Of a stretch of DNA of 64,000 nucleotides, positions 60,720 through 64,000 are shown piece after piece. Source of the stretch: Lycorma delicatula (lineage: Eukaryota; Arthropoda; Insecta; Hemiptera; Fulgoridae). How positions within the stretch are numbered: the stretch's first letter is position 1; every line of letters starts with the position of its first letter. The stretch lies in NCBI RefSeq assembly GCF_047948215.1, contig NC_134462.1, forward strand, positions 114,341,937 through 114,405,936, read 5' to 3'. The notes beneath the pieces were generated by a model. The model saw only the letters and a program-made list of their open reading frames with translations, made no database searches and was not told where the DNA came from. Both the position numbers and the translations under genes were made by a program.

Positions 60720-61560
60720 TGTAACTTGTGAAATTACTTTAGTTTAGTTAGTGCCGACTGTCGCCGCTAGTACCGTCACACCCGCGCGAATTAAATACGG
60801 TATGCGCGCGCGCTTTAGTTAGCATCGTTGAATTAAATAAATTACTTTTAAATAAAATTATAAATATTTTAAACTAAGTTGTGTGTGTATGGTGTAGGCC
60901 TTGCATCATAAAACACCCACATTTCTAGGACGTTCCGGAACGCGGCTTTATCCGCGTGAAAGGAAAGCTTTACAACTATACTGCCAGCTTTTCTTAATTT
61001 CTGCTTTTCCTAATTTTAAACTGTTTATTAATATGAAAAAATCATTTTGATTTGCAGAAAATGGAAATAGCAATGTTGTTTTTTTGAAGGGCCATCGTTG
61101 CCAAATTACTACACGAAACCGCCTGAAACTTTACATAATTCAAGAAAGAGATTCATATTTTAACATATTTAAACCTCCCATTCTCTTAAAGATTTTTGTC
61201 GATGTTCTAGAAGTCACAATTAGCGAATACACAAAAGACGCAAAAACCGTATTGATTGCAATTTATAATGAAAATCTAGACGCCGAAGTTAGTTTTGCTT
61301 AAACTAATATAAAGCTTCGATTTGGTGTATAATGCATTACTCTTTTATGATGGTTTAATTAGAAATTTTTGCAGCCTATGTTCAAGCGCATTCTTTCATC
61401 TGCCAGTTCATAGGCTAGAGACACATCATACAAAAATCAGTGAGATCGGCTATGATGTAATAAACCCTTTAAAAAATAAAACAGTTGTACAGCGTTTTAA
61501 ATGTTCGTTTTTTTTAACTTTTTGCGCAAATAAATCTTTTTCTGAACTGTGAAGTTATAA
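60720..61560. other. Unidentified segment with two short open frames
   Basis: A CpG-rich piece (about 60745-60820) is followed by plus-strand frames at 61084-61302 and 61322-61552. The first has a fairly balanced composition (LKLYIIQERDSYFNIFKPP; VLIAIYNENLDAEVSFA), but I recognise neither and see no splice junctions. Confidence 0.25.
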
Positions 61561-63435
61561 GGTAAATCTAGTTTTTGACCGTATACGAGATTAAAAGGTA
61601 GGTTATAAATAATATTTTTAATATAATTAATTAATTAATTAATTATGTTTTAATCAGAATAAAAATTTTAAATCGGTATATTTTTTAAATTTGCCATTTC
61701 TTAAAAAATATAAAAAAATGCACGGTAGGGTATCTAGAATTATAAGTTAGTCTTCTTTTCTCAGGCAGTAGTTATTTCGCCCGTGTCAGAACCCAAGATA
61801 TAACTAGTCTACGTTTATTAACATAATTAAATTTGAAGAGTAAGGTCGTTACCCTTTTTGTAATAAAACAGATGGTTTAGTACTTATCGCTGAGATATTC
61901 GTAATTATTTTTGCCACTAATCTCATATTTCCGTACATTTCATCAATGAATGTTCACACACTTACTAATTTAAATAATTAATTGAAAATACCATTTTTGG
62001 AACAGATATATTTTATTTTACTGGTATCGTTCCATATAATATATATATATTATTAGTTGAAGATAAGGAATACAAGGAAAACCAATCATATTTAATAATT
62101 AAAACCGAAAAAAAGATAAGAAGTCATATAATAATCGAACGAAATTTGAATATTTTATATTAATTTAATTTATATTACACAATTTATGGAAAAAAATGAG
62201 CATCCACCGAAGAATAAATCTAAAATAATTATCAAACGATCTAGGTTTCCTACAGAGAGAAAATTCTCACATACAGTCGGGAATCACAGTTAATTTATTC
62301 CACTCCAATGATTCTATTCCTAATAAATACAACGAAGTATAAATACGTCAACGAATTCAAAAAGCGTAACAACAAATGGATTCTCAGAAAACTTCTTTTT
62401 TTTATTACACCAAGAACGTTGACCGCTGAATGACCTTCCTTTTTATAATAATTATTCAATCCGTTAAAGTTTAATAAAAAATACAAATAAATATATTTCA
62501 CAAGAAAATAATACAAATGATGCGTGTGTAATGAAAAGTTATGCAAGTTTTAATATACCATGATAAATCCAAACTTGAAACAACAGACAAATGTATGAAC
62601 TGCCATTAGAATATATTTAATACGAAGCTTCACAGTTATGGATCTATATAATTTTATCTGCACATCAATATTTAAAAATAAAATAAAATGAAAGAAAAAC
62701 GTTTTATCTAATTTTTAAAACAGATAAATTTAGTAACAGTCTGTGTATTATTTATTTATTTTTTCTTTTAAATAAAAATACATTAATAGCAAGGAAATCA
62801 TAACTAATTTTTAATATTATTCTGTATTTAGACACTATAATTTTAGTCATCATTTAGTATACATTTTAGATTCTTTTGTATAAAATAGAAGTTTATCCTT
62901 AATAAAAATGTAAAAAAAATACTGAAATCCTTTAAGATATTGTTATTCAGAAGAATGAACTTTGAAAAAGAGGGTCTCTAATGAAAAAAAACTTAAGTAG
63001 GATTTCAACAAAAACATAATTAACAACCAAAAAACAAGCGGATTGGAATATTTCTTCAATTGATGAGATGAAAGAATTATAGATTTCTCCGAATTATTAT
63101 GCAAGGAAAAATTGATGTAAAGCGAGGGGTACGTAGGACGACGAAAAATATCGTGGCTGCACAATTCAAGAGAAGGAGAACAGAGAAAAGAAGAAGAGAA
63201 CAAAAAAAGAAATGATACTGTAATCTACAGTAGATCCCTTCGAAAAAAAATCATTCCCTTAATTTTTTACTTTTATTAAAAGGCATGTTAATTAGTTTTA
63301 AATAAATCAGCAAATATATAACTCTACCAGTATGGTATAGTAACAAGTAAGTACGTCCATATACCCGTGAAGCAAGCTTTTTTAACGAAATATACTATAA
63401 GTTTTTTTCACGATCCTTCGAAAAAGTACTAAAGT
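61561..63435. other. AT-rich anonymous DNA
   Basis: No gene recognised. A short TTAA-type tandem (ttaattaattaattaatta) lies near 61626-61644. The frames on the minus strand at 62295-62546 and 62943-63203 are hydrophobic and low-complexity. Confidence 0.5.
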
Positions 63436-63439
63436 TTTT

Positions 63440-64000
63440 TCGCGATTCCTTCCGTGTACTTCGTAAAAGTATTATAATCGAGAAAAATTTCAGTTTTCAG
63501 ATTTCAACGGAAATATCGATTTTGATGATCCTGAATCCTTTTTGATTATTTTCGGCGTGTTTCTCTATGTACGTATGTTCGTATCTCGCATAACTCAAAA
63601 ACAATTAGCCGTATAAAGTTGAAATTTTTGATTTAGGACTGTTGTAACATCTAGTTGCGCATCTCTCCTTTCGATTGCAATCGACTGGATCAAAAACTTT
63701 CAAAAAAGCCGCAAATCCCAAAAAATTGGATTTTGCACTTTTTCTGCAAATAACCTCACAAATGCAGTAATAAAACCTCATTGAGAGCTTTTCAACGATA
63801 TATCAGAAGTGGTACTTATTTTAATTGGTTCCAGAGTTATAGCCAAATAAGTTTTTTATTAATGAAATATTTCTTACAAGGTCTTACAAGAGAAAGGCAC
63901 ATCGGTTCGAATCAGACTTCATCTCCTTTTTTAACATTTTGTTTTTAATTTAAATATATTGATTTATTAATAATAATTATTAACTTCCGATTGAAAAAAA
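63440..64000 (+). repeat. ACT repeat, running off the window
   Basis: The degraded hairpin end (ttccgtgtacttcgtaaaag, near 63450) is followed by the family blocks: 'caacggaaatatcgattttg', 'gttgtaacatctagttgcgc', 'gattgcaatcgactgg', 'ttggttccagagttatagcc' and 'gcacatcggttcgaatcaga' (near 63898). The right end lies beyond 64000. Confidence 0.82.

Noticed and set aside
61084..61552. Two adjacent plus-strand frames as a small gene
   Set aside because: No homology recognised and no splice or promoter evidence; kept only as an unidentified segment.
1..64000. CRISPR arrays, rRNA genes, operons, prokaryotic origin
   Set aside because: No spaced direct-repeat array, no rRNA-like conserved blocks, no ribosome-binding-site/gene packing; the content is eukaryotic.

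Overview
The window looks like one stretch of a large, AT-rich arthropod (probably insect) nuclear genome. I see no operons, ribosome binding sites or dense genes. I see long AT-rich DNA with microsatellites, spliceosomal junctions around one conserved exon, mariner and non-LTR (LINE) relics, tRNA-derived SINEs and a high-copy dispersed repeat. A hemipteran source is a guess from the style of the LINE and mariner families; nothing in the sequence proves it.

The only feature I can tie to an ordinary host gene is a 106-base exon at 13219-13324 (+). It encodes the start of an F5/8 type C (discoidin) domain and reads most like a discoidin domain receptor (Ddr). It has an AG acceptor behind a pyrimidine tract and a GT donor. 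I found no other exon of that gene, so much of the window may be intron.

The rest is layered transposon debris. 2.2-3.8 kb: minus-strand LINE end. 6.76-7.69 kb: fully palindromic copy of the dispersed repeat family called ACT here, after its terminal ACTTCCTTGTACG. 9.2-10.5 kb: near-intact mariner with TA duplications, terminal inverted repeats and only two in-frame stops. 13.6-15.3 kb: two adjacent minus-strand LINEs, one Jockey-like and one with an RNase H domain. 16.4-17.7 kb: fold-back DNA. 18.6-19.6 kb: two SINEs and a deleted mariner. 20.5-21.7 kb: LINE tail plus ACT copy. 23.9-24.65 kb: LINE ORF1 relic. 27.1-29.0 kb: SINE, Helitron-like element and LINE linker. 32.3-35.7 kb: three ACT copies. 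39.6-42.1 kb: LINE reverse transcriptase and tails. 43.8-46.8 kb: hAT-like end, SINE and LINE relics. 49.4-50.9 kb: dead mariner against an ACT copy. 51.8-54.2 kb: SINE, then a LINE inserted in an ACT copy, then another ACT copy. 63.4-64.0 kb: ACT copy running off the end.

No pathway or operon can be inferred. The main novelty candidate is the ACT family. It has at least ten copies here, near-perfect 13-bp inverted ends, a hairpin at each end, an internal Pol III B-box-like motif, and short, long and palindromic forms. Its class (MITE, retroposon or composite) is not settled by this window.
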